DNA of 52,141 nt, taken from NCBI RefSeq assembly GCF_027489515.1, contig NZ_JAIXZS010000103.1, positions 1-52,141 of the forward strand. The letters run 5' to 3'. The translations under genes were made by a program, and so were the position numbers. The notes under the pieces are model-generated. The model was not told the DNA's origin, did not search any database, and saw nothing but the letters and a program-made list of their open reading frames with translations. Positions 17,992 to 28,247 of the stretch are shown here, one piece after another. Each line of letters begins with the position of its first letter. Within the stretch, counting starts at the first letter, position 1. The stretch is from Novosphingobium sp. (GTDB lineage: Bacteria > Pseudomonadota > Alphaproteobacteria > Sphingomonadales > Sphingomonadaceae).

Positions 17992-20178
17992 TTATCCTTC
18001 GAACACGAACATCACGGTCGCCAGCGGCGGCAGCACGACAAGCGCTGCGCCATGCTCCGCCGTCACCCCGCCCATATTGCCCTGGCCCGATCCGCCGTAG
18101 ATCGCGGCATCGCTGTTGAGCACTTCGCGCCACTGGCCATCTTGCGGGAAGGGCAGGCGGTAGTGTCCATGCAGCACCGGTGTCATGTTGCTGACGACCA
18201 CCACGGTCGGCGCACCGGGTGCTTTGCGCGCCCACGCGAAGACCGAGGCAGCGGCATCGTCCACCACCAGCCACTCGAACCCGTCGCCCTCGCAATCGCG
18301 CTGGTGGAGCGCGGGAACCGTGCGGTAGGCGTGGTTGAGGTCCTTCACCCAGCGCTGCACGCCCGCATGTTCGGGCAGATCGAGCTGATACCAGTCGAGC
18401 TCGCGCGCCTCGCTCCATTCGCGCCCTTGCGCAAACTCCTGCCCCATGAACAGCAGCTTCTTGCCGGGATAGCCCCACATGAGGCCATAATAGGCGCGCA
18501 AGTTGGCAAACTTCTGCCAGGCATCCGCGCCGCTCATCTTGCCGAGCAGCGAGCCCTTGCCGTGGACCACTTCGTCATGGCTCAGCGGCAGCACGAAGTT
18601 CTCGCTGAAGGCATACATCAGGCCGAACGTGATCTCGTCGTGGTGATAGCGCCGGTGCACCGCATCGCGCGCCATGTAGGCCAGCGTATCGTGCATGAAG
18701 CCCATGTTCCACTTGAACCCGAAGCCCAGCCCCCCGCGCGGCGGGCCGGCGGCATCGGTCGGCAGCGTGACACCCGGCCAGCTGGTCGATTCCTCGGCGA
18801 TCGTCAGGAACCCGGCGTGACTTGCATAGACCGCGCGGTTCATCGCCTGCAGGAAGTTGACCGCTTCCCAGTTCTCGCGCCCACCCTCCGCATTGGGGAT
18901 CCACTCGCCGTCCTTGCGGCTGTAATCGCGGTAGAGCATCGAGGCGACCGCATCGACGCGCAGGCCGTCCACGTGATAGCGCTCGGCCCAGTACAGCGCG
19001 TTGTTGACGAGGAAGCTCAGGACTTCGCGCCGTCCGAAATTGTAGATCGCGGTCTGCCAGTCGGGATGGAAGCCAAGGCGCGGATCGGCGTGTTCATAAA
19101 GATACGTGCCGTCGAAGCGCGAAAGGCCGTGCGCATCGACCGGGAAGTGCGCCGGCACCCAGTCGATCAGCACGCCGATCCCCGCCCGGTGCGCTCCGTC
19201 GACAAAGCGCGCAAAGCCCTCGGGCTCGCCAAAACGGGCGGAAGGGGCAAACAGCCCGGTCGTCTGATAGCCCCAACTCGGATCGAAGGGATGCTCGGAG
19301 ACCGGCAGGAACTCGATATGGGTGAAGCCCATTTCGACCACGTACGGGATCAACCGGTCGGCCAGCTCGTCCCAGCTGTAGAACTCGCGGTCTTCGCCCT
19401 GATCCGCCTTGGGCTTCTGCCACGAACCCGGATGCACTTCGTAGATCGAGATCGGCACCCGGCGCGGATCGGTCGCGGCCCAGCTCGCGCGGTGGTCGGC
19501 ATCGCCCCATTGGTGCGCATCGGGCGCGTCGATCACGCTCGCCGTCGCAGGCCTGAGTTCGGAGCGGAACGCGAAGGGATCGGCCTTGAGCGGCTGCACG
19601 GCGCCGCCCGGGCCAACCACGCGATACTTGTACGCACGCCCGGCCTCGATACCGGGCAGGAACACTTCCCAAACGCCGATGTCCGCGCGCCGCCGCATGG
19701 GATGGCGCCGCCCGTCCCAATCGTTGAAATCGCCGACCACCGAGACGAGCTCGGCATTGGGCGCCCAGACCGCAAAATGTACGCCCTTTGCGCCTTCGTG
19801 CTCGATCACATGCGCACCGAGCTTGTCGAACAGGCGCAGGTGCGTGCCTTCGTTGATCAGGAAATCGTCGAGCGGCCCCAGCACCGGACCGAACGAATAG
19901 GCATCGGTCACCCACCACTCGTGCGGGCCGGACGTGCAGCGGTACTTCACCGGCTGGCGCGGGCCTTTGACTACGCCCTCGAACAGTCCGCGCGCATCGA
20001 TCCTTGCCAGCATGCCCAGCGGCGCGCCGTCAAGCCCATGCGCCTCCGCCGTCTCTGCCCCCGGCAGCACCGCCCGGGCAAACGCGCCGCCCGGTCCCTC
20101 GTGAATGCCCAGCAAAGCGAAGGGATCGGCGTGGGTCCCGTTCAGCAGGGCTTCGAGCGCGGCGGGGGAGGGCTTCAT
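17992..20178 (-). CDS. glgB: 1,4-alpha-glucan branching enzyme
   Basis: A 728-residue GH13 enzyme, the same length as the E. coli protein, forming alpha-1,6 branches. An N-terminal glucan-binding domain (DPFALLGIHEGPGG) and CBM48 domain (FAVWAPNAELVSVVGDFNDW) precede the barrel. The conserved regions are visible: VLIDWVPAHFP, GLRVDAVASMLY (nucleophile Asp), TIAEESTSWPG (acid Glu) and LPLSHDEVVHGKGSL. Start MKPSPAALEALL at 20178, 16 bases after glgP. Confidence 0.96.
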   Translation of the reverse strand: MKPSPAALEALLNGTHADPFALLGIHEGPGGAFARAVLPGAETAEAHGLDGAPLGMLARIDARGLFEGVVKGPRQPVKYRCTSGPHEWWVTDAYSFGPVLGPLDDFLINEGTHLRLFDKLGAHVIEHEGAKGVHFAVWAPNAELVSVVGDFNDWDGRRHPMRRRADIGVWEVFLPGIEAGRAYKYRVVGPGGAVQPLKADPFAFRSELRPATASVIDAPDAHQWGDADHRASWAATDPRRVPISIYEVHPGSWQKPKADQGEDREFYSWDELADRLIPYVVEMGFTHIEFLPVSEHPFDPSWGYQTTGLFAPSARFGEPEGFARFVDGAHRAGIGVLIDWVPAHFPVDAHGLSRFDGTYLYEHADPRLGFHPDWQTAIYNFGRREVLSFLVNNALYWAERYHVDGLRVDAVASMLYRDYSRKDGEWIPNAEGGRENWEAVNFLQAMNRAVYASHAGFLTIAEESTSWPGVTLPTDAAGPPRGGLGFGFKWNMGFMHDTLAYMARDAVHRRYHHDEITFGLMYAFSENFVLPLSHDEVVHGKGSLLGKMSGADAWQKFANLRAYYGLMWGYPGKKLLFMGQEFAQGREWSEARELDWYQLDLPEHAGVQRWVKDLNHAYRTVPALHQRDCEGDGFEWLVVDDAAASVFAWARKAPGAPTVVVVSNMTPVLHGHYRLPFPQDGQWREVLNSDAAIYGGSGQGNMGGVTAEHGAALVVLPPLATVMFVFEG

Positions 20179-20194
20179 GAGGCCAGAAACTTGA

Positions 20195-22639
<2,445 letters not shown>

Positions 22640-22731
22640 AGATCCTCACTCCCCCTAGGCAGACGCAGCATGGCACGGGCTTCTGCGGCGGCCCTCGCCA
22701 TGATCGCGCTGCGATGGTGTCCGGCCTCTCC

Positions 22732-22770
22732 CCGGTGTCGCCTCGCAGACTAAGCGAGGCAGCACACCGG
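22732..22770 (-). terminator. Strong stem-loop between ridA-like gene and glgP
   Basis: CCGGTGT (22732-22738) pairs with ACACCGG (22764-22770), and GCCTCGC (22740-22746) with GCGAGGC (22754-22760), around a 7-base loop; only 1 and 3 bases are unpaired between the two stems. It lies 100 bases after the ridA-like stop and 93 bases before the glgP start. There is no T-run, so a terminator role is tentative; it could instead structure the glycogen mRNA leader. Confidence 0.5.
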
Positions 22771-22869
22771 CGGCAAGTCACCACACACAGCCTAAGAGAC
22801 CGAACCGGGACAGGAGTCCAAAGGAATACGTTTGCAATCCTCCATAACCGCTCCTCCGCGCTGGAACCC

Positions 22870-23370
22870 TCAGCGCTTCTTTGCGGCGATGGCCTCGATC
22901 TCGATCAGGAAATAGGGGCCCGCCAGCGCCGAGACCTGAAAGGTCGAACGGGCCACGGTGTTGGGGTTCTCGGCGGTCTTGAAGAACTGCTTGAAGCCTT
23001 CGTTCACCCCGGCGAAGTCCATTTTGCCGAGCTTGGGATCGGCCACCACGAATAACGTCAGCTTGATCACGTCCGACATGGCATAGCCGCGCGCCTCGAG
23101 GATCGTCTTGATCTTCGCGAGTGCGCTGATCGTCTGCGTCTTCGTATCGCCCAGGTCCTCGATCGATTTCACCTCGGCAAAGCTCTTGGCGGGATCGACA
23201 GGTGAGGCGAGCTGGCCTGAAAGGTAGAACAGGTCCGTCCCCGCCTTCACATCAGCCCCGTCGAGAATCAGCGCCTGCGGGTTGCTCTGCACGCGAGTCA
23301 CCTGCGCAGCGGCAGGCTGGGCGAAAGCAAGCGCGGCCAAGGCCAGCGCAGGGATAAGCGTGAAGCGCAT
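22870..23370 (-). CDS. Exported RidA/YjgF family protein
   Basis: A 166-residue protein: a clear Sec signal peptide (hydrophobic core ALALAALAFA, cleavage after AAAQ) and a complete RidA fold with FYLSGQLA, GYAMSDVIKLTLFVV and TVARSTFQVSALAGPYFLIEIEAIA, where the Arg and Glu match the imine-deaminase site. RidA enzymes hydrolyse reactive enamines/imines to ketones plus ammonia, normally in the cytoplasm; export is less usual. The ATG at 23370 has GAAGGGGA upstream. It is divergent from the cytochrome c and amine oxidase genes, whose product would be an imine, so a joint role is inferred. Confidence 0.85.
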   Translation of the reverse strand: MRFTLIPALALAALAFAQPAAAQVTRVQSNPQALILDGADVKAGTDLFYLSGQLASPVDPAKSFAEVKSIEDLGDTKTQTISALAKIKTILEARGYAMSDVIKLTLFVVADPKLGKMDFAGVNEGFKQFFKTAENPNTVARSTFQVSALAGPYFLIEIEAIAAKKR

Positions 23371-23571
23371 CGGTGGTTCCCCTTCGGTGACGGCCGCAGC
23401 AGGCGGCCATATCGGTTCAAGCATAGGCGAGAATTCGCAGGCGCAAAAGGCGCACAATGCCCCAATGGTCAGGGGCGCCGCGAGCCCCTCCGGCAACATT
23501 TTGCATTGACGGCGCTGCAATGCAGCATAGCTTGGCGCAGAACCGACGGTAGCAGGAGTGGACCCACAACC

Positions 23572-24015
23572 TTGCCGGGATACAGCCAGACGTCTCTTTT
23601 CGCGGGTGCTGTTGCGCTCGCTGCTGCGCTCGCCTCCGGCGCGCCGGGCCTTGCGCAGGACCGGGGCGGCGCCTCAGCGGTCGAAACCTCGGGCGAAGGC
23701 AAGGAACTCTACGAGCAGATCTGCCAGGCCTGCCACATGGCTGATGCCAAAGGCGGAGGGCAGGCCGGCGCGATGATCCCGGCCCTCGCGGGCAATCCGC
23801 GCCTTGCGGACAAGGATTATCCCAGCATCATACTCTTGAAGGGCCGAGGCGGCATGCCGTGGTTCTCGGACATGCTCACCCGCCCGCAGATTGCCGCGGT
23901 GCTCAACTATGTGCGCGGGCACTTCAACGACTACCACGACGAGGTGACGGTCGCCGATCTCGACCGCATCACCACCGCCAATCCGCCGGTGCCCGATTGC
24001 AACTGCGGCCACTGA
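23572..24015 (+). CDS. Exported monohaem cytochrome c
   Basis: About 147 residues: a signal peptide (TSLFAGAVALAAALASG, cleavage near GLAQ), one haem-binding CQACH (residues 51-55 with the start used) and a likely axial Met in KGRGGMPWFSD, so a class I periplasmic c-type cytochrome. The C-terminus ends in the unusual Cys-rich CNCGH. The start is uncertain: no ATG exists, and TTG at 23572 is chosen because it gives a normal signal peptide, with AGGAG 13 bases upstream; TTG at 23506 is an alternative. It lies 25 bases before the flavin amine oxidase gene and is the probable electron acceptor for it. Confidence 0.82.
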   Translation: MPGYSQTSLFAGAVALAAALASGAPGLAQDRGGASAVETSGEGKELYEQICQACHMADAKGGGQAGAMIPALAGNPRLADKDYPSIILLKGRGGMPWFSDMLTRPQIAAVLNYVRGHFNDYHDEVTVADLDRITTANPPVPDCNCGH

Positions 24016-24040
24016 TTACCTGCCAGCCAAGGTGCCCCGC

Positions 24041-25630
24041 ATGACCGATTCCATCTTGCCGACCACGCGCCGCGATCTCCTCACCATGATCGGCAAGGTT
24101 GGCGGCGGCGCGGCGCTCTATCAGGCGATGACGGTGATGGGCCACGCGGCGGAATCGCAGTTCACCGGGCCGCCTGGGCTTTCCGGCACGAAGCCCGGCG
24201 CTTCGGTCCTGGTGCTCGGCGCGGGCCTTGCCGGGATGCTCGCGGCCTACGAGCTGACCAAGGCGGGCTACAAGGTCCAGATCCTTGAAACCCAGAACCG
24301 CGCGGGCGGCCGCAACATGACCCTGCGCGGCGGTGACAGCGTCACCGAGCTCGGCTCCGTCCAGAAGGTCGGCTTCGCGCCGGGCAACTACCTCAACCCT
24401 GGCCCCTGGCGCATCCCGCACCACCACCGCACCGTGCTGCATTACTGCAAGGAACTGGGCGTCCAGCTCGAACCCTATGTCCAGAACAACACCAATGCCT
24501 TCGTCCATCGCAAGGCGGCTTTCGGAGGCAAGCCGCAGCGCTACCGGGATGTCGTGACCGACTGGAAGGGCCATGTTTCCGAACTCCTCGGCAAGGCGCT
24601 CAATGCCGGTGCGCTGGATCAGGCCGTAACCAAGGAGGACAAGGCCAAGCTGCTCGAGGCCATGCGCAGCTGGGGCGTGCTCGACAAGAACATGGCCTAT
24701 GTGAAGAGCGAGAAGCTGGGCGAACAGCGCGGCTGGGAGCGGCCGCCGGGCGGCGGCGTCAATGGCGAGCCGATACCCAATGACCCCTTCAGCCTGAGCG
24801 ACACGCTGGACAGCAAGATCTGGGATGTCCTCGGCTTCTTTTCAGAGCACGTCATGCAGCCCTCGATGTTCCAGCCCAAGGGCGGCATGGACCACATCGG
24901 CAAGGCGTTTCAGGCGCGCGTGGGCAAGCTGATCCGCTTCGGGACCCGCGTTACCAAGATCGCGCAGGACGAGAAGGGCGTCACCGCCTCATGGGCCGAT
25001 GCCAAGACCGGCGCAGCGGGCGAAACGCGCGCAGACTGGATGGTCTGCACCATCCCCGCCACGGTGCTGGGCCAGATCGACGTGGAGGTCTCGCCTGCCA
25101 AAAAGGCCGCGATCAAGGCGCTGCCCTATGGCAACTCGGTCAAGATCGGGCTCGAGATGAACCGCCGCTTCTGGGAAACCGAGGACGCGATCTACGGTGG
25201 CAGCTCGTTCACGGATCAGGCCATCGGGCTTGTCAGTTATCCCAGCCACGGGGCCTTCAGCGATCGCCCGGCGGTGCTGCTGGGGGCCTATCCCTTTGGG
25301 GTGGGGGCCTACATCCTTGCCGGGATGACGCCGGAAAGGCGGATTCAGGCCGCGCTCGATCAAGGTTCGGTGTTTCATCCCAAGCACTACAAGTCCGAGT
25401 TCCGCAGCGGCGTCTCGCTCGCGTGGAGCCGCATGCCGTGGATCCTCGGTTGCTGCGCCACCTGGAGCGAGGAAAGCCGCGCGGCGCACTATCAGGACCT
25501 TGTTTCGATGGATGGCCGCATTGTTCTCGCGGGCGAGCACTGCTCCTACTACGGCTGCTGGCAGGAAGGGGCGCTGCTCTCCTCGCTCGATGCGATCACT
25601 CGCCTGCATCAGCGGGCGATCGCGGCGTAG
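24041..25630 (+). CDS. Tat-exported flavin amine oxidase/dehydrogenase
   Basis: A 529-residue FAD enzyme of the monoamine oxidase family. Twin-arginine signal TTRRDLLTMIG at residues 8-18, dinucleotide-binding VLVLGAGLAGMLAAYEL at about 56-72, the E83...RAGGR segment, and the C-terminal AGEHCSYYGCWQEGALLSSL flavin motif. It oxidises an amine or amino acid to an imine. Linked cytochrome c 25 bases upstream suggests it passes electrons to the respiratory chain rather than to oxygen, as known for nicotine oxidoreductase NicA2 with CycN. The start at 24041 has AAGGTG 6 bases upstream. The substrate is unknown. Confidence 0.87.
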   Translation: MTDSILPTTRRDLLTMIGKVGGGAALYQAMTVMGHAAESQFTGPPGLSGTKPGASVLVLGAGLAGMLAAYELTKAGYKVQILETQNRAGGRNMTLRGGDSVTELGSVQKVGFAPGNYLNPGPWRIPHHHRTVLHYCKELGVQLEPYVQNNTNAFVHRKAAFGGKPQRYRDVVTDWKGHVSELLGKALNAGALDQAVTKEDKAKLLEAMRSWGVLDKNMAYVKSEKLGEQRGWERPPGGGVNGEPIPNDPFSLSDTLDSKIWDVLGFFSEHVMQPSMFQPKGGMDHIGKAFQARVGKLIRFGTRVTKIAQDEKGVTASWADAKTGAAGETRADWMVCTIPATVLGQIDVEVSPAKKAAIKALPYGNSVKIGLEMNRRFWETEDAIYGGSSFTDQAIGLVSYPSHGAFSDRPAVLLGAYPFGVGAYILAGMTPERRIQAALDQGSVFHPKHYKSEFRSGVSLAWSRMPWILGCCATWSEESRAAHYQDLVSMDGRIVLAGEHCSYYGCWQEGALLSSLDAITRLHQRAIAA

Positions 25631-25685
25631 GACTGGACGGAGCGGAGCGGCTGAGGCATCGACTGCGGCGGGAGAAGAACCGCCA

Positions 25686-26687
25686 ATGACCACGCTGCCC
25701 TCCGTTATGCGCGTCCTTGAAGTGTCCGCGCTGGCCCCCGATCTTGCCGGCGTTGGCCTGGCACAACGTCCGGTGCCGCAAGCCGGACCGGGGCAGGCGC
25801 TGGTCCGGATCGAGGCCGCCTCGCTCGGCTTTCCCGATCTGCTGATGACCGAGGGGCTCTATCAGGCGAAGCCCCCGCTGCCCTTCGTGCCTGGCATGGA
25901 AGCCGCCGGTGAAGTTGTAGCGACGGGGGAGGGGAGCCGCTGGCAGGCGGGCGACAAGGTCATTGTCGCAACGCTCACTGGCGCCGTGGTGCAGTACGGC
26001 GTCTTTGCCGATGCCGCGCTCACGCCGCTGCCGCAGGGCCTGTCCTTCGCCGAAGGTGCCTCGCTGCGCGCGGCCTATATCACCGCCTACACCGCGATCG
26101 CGCGCATCGGCCGGGCCGAGCCGGGCGAGACGCTGGTGGTCCACGGTGCTGCGGGCGGGGTTGGGCTTGCTGCCGTCGATCTCGGCAAGGCGCTTGGGCT
26201 CATGGTCATCGCGGTGGCCTCCAGCGCCGAAAAGCGTGAGGCCGTGCAGCGCCTCTACAGGCCCGATCATGTGCTTGCCGGCCCAACCGGCCTGCGTGAG
26301 CAGATCCTCGAACTGACCGGCGGGCGCGGTGCGGACCTTGTCTACGATCCCGTCGGCGGCGACGTGTTCGACGAGGCCTGCCGCTACACCGCGTTCGGCG
26401 GGCGCCTGCTGGTCGTGGGCTTCGCCAGCGGACGCATCGCCGAAGTGCGCACCAACATTCCGCTCATCAAGGGCTTCTCCGTCGTCGGCGTGCGCGCGGG
26501 CGAATATGGCCGCCGCTTTCCTGAGCGCGGGCGCGAGGACATGGCCGCGATTCTGAAGCTGGCCGAGGAGGGTCGCATTCGCCCGCATGTCCACTCCGCC
26601 GTGCCGCTCGACCATTGGCGCGAGGCCTACCTCGCGATGCGCGAACGCCGGGTCATCGGGCGGACAGTGATCCTGCCGAATGCTTGA
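25686..26687 (+). CDS. Zinc-free MDR oxidoreductase (NADPH:quinone reductase-like)
   Basis: A 333-residue medium-chain dehydrogenase/reductase. The GroES-like half has FVPGMEAAGEVVATGEG, and the Rossmann half GETLVVHGAAGGVGLAAVDLGKALG; catalytic zinc cysteines are absent, as in quinone oxidoreductase/QorA-like and enoyl reductase members. It reduces a quinone, enone or acyl-CoA with NADPH in the cytoplasm. GGGAGAAG precedes the ATG at 25686. It follows the amine oxidase by 55 bases on the same strand and may be co-transcribed, but a functional tie is only inferred. Confidence 0.86.
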   Translation: MTTLPSVMRVLEVSALAPDLAGVGLAQRPVPQAGPGQALVRIEAASLGFPDLLMTEGLYQAKPPLPFVPGMEAAGEVVATGEGSRWQAGDKVIVATLTGAVVQYGVFADAALTPLPQGLSFAEGASLRAAYITAYTAIARIGRAEPGETLVVHGAAGGVGLAAVDLGKALGLMVIAVASSAEKREAVQRLYRPDHVLAGPTGLREQILELTGGRGADLVYDPVGGDVFDEACRYTAFGGRLLVVGFASGRIAEVRTNIPLIKGFSVVGVRAGEYGRRFPERGREDMAAILKLAEEGRIRPHVHSAVPLDHWREAYLAMRERRVIGRTVILPNA

Positions 26688-26790
26688 TCTCTAACCACCA
26701 GGTCATTCGCGCGCGGGAATGGCGAAGGTTGGGGCGGGACTGTTGGAAGATCGGATTACGCGCGGCTCGCGTGCCCTCTGGAACCAGACC

Positions 26791-26825
26791 AAAAAAAGGG
26801 GCCACCCGTTGCCGGATGGCCCTTT
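26791..26825 (-). terminator. Rho-independent terminator (minus strand)
   Basis: On the minus strand AAAGGGCCA pairs with TGGCCCCTTT (one bulged base), with an inner CCG/CGG extension and a TTGC-type loop, followed by seven T residues (26791-26797 on the plus strand are A). It may also stop plus-strand transcripts from the oxidoreductase gene, though the plus-side T-run is short. Confidence 0.78.
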
Positions 26826-26905
26826 GAAAGTTTGGGAGAGGATGCCTGAAAGGCGTGTTCTTAGTGCGCCCCACCCCGAGTCTTCGCAAGTGCGAAACAT
26901 GGGGT
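26791..26905 (-). ncRNA. Candidate small regulatory RNA
   Basis: Read on the minus strand, the segment holds a hairpin with arms ACCCC/GGGGT enclosing TTCGC/GCGAA (about 26870-26905), a short GCCT-TTC-AGGC hairpin, an unpaired pyrimidine stretch CATCCTCTCCCAAACTTTC resembling an anti-Shine-Dalgarno seed, and a terminator hairpin with a T7 run. This order is typical of alphaproteobacterial trans-acting sRNAs. The 5' end is a guess. No minus-strand protein gene lies upstream that would need this terminator. Confidence 0.5.
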
Positions 26906-27068
26906 AGCAGTTGCAATAATTGCAATTTTGGTGCCGAAAACAGCCGATTCACGCGATTTCAGGCGGACAATTTTGCATTATTATCAATTGCTGCATTCGT
27001 ATGCAGTGATCGTTCACAGGGAGAGCCGACCCCATCCTGTCCTTTGGTGCAGGTTTCGCGTCCGTTAC

Positions 27069-27179
27069 GGGTGAAACCGTATCGGGGCGCTCGTTTCACC
27101 CCGCGCCAAGGCCTTGGGCATAACGTTGCGCCGACTCGCGAAGTGTTATATAACATAACCCAAAAGCCGAGTTTCACCC
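27069..27179 (+). promoter_or_regulatory. ferB promoter with triple GTTTCACCC motif
   Basis: A promoter-like pair is TTGCGC (27126-27131) and TATAAC (27149-27154) with 17 bases between. The -10 element lies in the perfect palindrome GTTATATAAC. GTTTCACCC occurs three times: inverted at 27069-27077, direct at 27093-27101 and direct at 27171-27179, the last between promoter and start codon where a repressor would block transcription. In Sphingobium SYK-6 a MarR-type repressor, FerC, controls ferBA; no MarR gene is in this window. Confidence 0.55.
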
Positions 27180-27192
27180 GAGAGGACACGCC

Positions 27193-28059
27193 GTGACCGA
27201 CCAGACCCCGATTGCCCCCAAGCCTGACCGCGCCGAGGAAGACACCGTCGCCTTCTGCGTTGAGGATGGCATCGCGTGGGTCGCCTTCAACCGGCCGGAG
27301 AAGCGCAATTGCATGAGCCCCAAGCTTAACCGCCGCATGAAGGCCGTGCTGGAGGAGCTGGAATTCCGCGAGGACGTGAAGGTCCTTGTGCTTACTGGCG
27401 AGGGCGAGGCCTGGACCGCCGGCATGGACCTCAAGGAATACTTCCGCGAGACCGAGGCGCAGGGCCTCGGCGCCGTGCGCAAGTCGCAGCGCGAAAGCTA
27501 CGGCTGGTTCGAGCGGCTGCGCTGGTATGAAAAGCCGACGATCGCGATGATCAACGGCTGGTGCTTCGGCGGCGGGTATGGGCCGCTGTTCGGCTGCGAT
27601 ATCGCCATCGCCAGCGAGGACGCGCAGTTCGGCCTTTCCGAGATCAACTGGGGCATCCTCCCCGGCGGCGGCGCCTCCAAGGTCGCGCAGGAGCTCATGC
27701 CCTTCCGCAAGGCGATGTACCACGCGATGATGGGTGAGAACCTGACCGGCAAGCAGGCGGAGGAGCAGGGCCTCGTGACCGAAGCCGTGCCCGCCGAGAA
27801 GCTGCGCGAGCGGGTGTTGGAAATCGCCAACGTGCTCAAGAAGAAGGACACCCACGCGCTGCGCGCCACCAAGTGGACAATGCGCCGCATGGTCGACATG
27901 ACCTACGACAATGGCCTTGAATACCAGATCCGCGCGCAGGAAGCGCTCCACAGCTTTGGCGGGGCTGCAGCGCGCAAGGAAGCCACCCGCCAGTTCCTCG
28001 ACGAGAAGAGCTTCAAGCCGGGCCTTGGCACCTTCGATACGAGCAAGGTCAAGGGCTGA
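27193..28059 (+). CDS. ferB: Feruloyl-CoA hydratase-lyase (vanillin-forming)
   Basis: A 288-residue crotonase-fold enzyme. AGMDLKEYF (77-84), KPTIAMINGWCFGGGYGPLFGCD (split here by the oxyanion glycines at 126-128) and AQFGLSEINWGI with catalytic Glu150 match p-hydroxycinnamoyl-CoA hydratase-lyases rather than ordinary enoyl-CoA hydratases. It converts feruloyl-CoA to vanillin and acetyl-CoA, and also acts on coumaroyl- or caffeoyl-CoA. The start is GTG at 27193 after AGAGGA. The partner feruloyl-CoA synthetase (ferA) is not adjacent: the next gene is an M20 peptidase beyond a palindromic repeat, so ferA must be elsewhere. Confidence 0.88.
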   Translation: MTDQTPIAPKPDRAEEDTVAFCVEDGIAWVAFNRPEKRNCMSPKLNRRMKAVLEELEFREDVKVLVLTGEGEAWTAGMDLKEYFRETEAQGLGAVRKSQRESYGWFERLRWYEKPTIAMINGWCFGGGYGPLFGCDIAIASEDAQFGLSEINWGILPGGGASKVAQELMPFRKAMYHAMMGENLTGKQAEEQGLVTEAVPAEKLRERVLEIANVLKKKDTHALRATKWTMRRMVDMTYDNGLEYQIRAQEALHSFGGAAARKEATRQFLDEKSFKPGLGTFDTSKVKG

Positions 28060-28076
28060 GGGAAGGCCCGCCTCCG

Positions 28077-28145
28077 ACCCCTCCCGCAGAGCGGGAGGGG
28101 AATAGAGTTTAAGTCTCTCCTGCGGAGCGCGAGGGATTTGGAGTG
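28077..28145. repeat. Palindromic repeat after ferB
   Basis: A perfect 10-bp inverted repeat CCCCTCCCGC/GCGGGAGGGG (28078-28087 and 28091-28100) followed by a decayed second copy (CTCTCCTGCGGAGCGCGAGG, about 28114-28133). The arms are identical to copies at 16.67 and 51.9-52.0 kb. It may also end the ferB transcript. Confidence 0.75.
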
Positions 28146-28247
28146 GGCAGGCGGCCAAGCTCCACGTGGCGCAACTTTCAAGAAAACATCTTGCGCGCCG
28201 TAGCATAGCCCGCCAGCGTCAAGGGACATCAGGAGTCCCGTAACGCC

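Larger units (their letters stand above)
26688..27192. other. 505-base dyad-rich regulatory region before ferB
   Basis: This gap contains, left to right: a minus-strand terminator (26791-26825) ending a candidate small RNA; a perfect palindrome TTGCAATAATTGCAA (26911-26925); CTGCAT-TCGT-ATGCAG (26991-27006); an inverted pair of GTTTCACCC (27069-27077 and 27093-27101); a promoter-like element with GTTATATAAC (27145-27154); and a third GTTTCACCC (27171-27179). No protein gene was recognised. Confidence 0.6.

Noticed and set aside
26688..27192. Small protein gene in the 505-base gap
   Set aside because: Open frames there overlap the terminator hairpin and dyads, lack a ribosome binding site and have no coding character.
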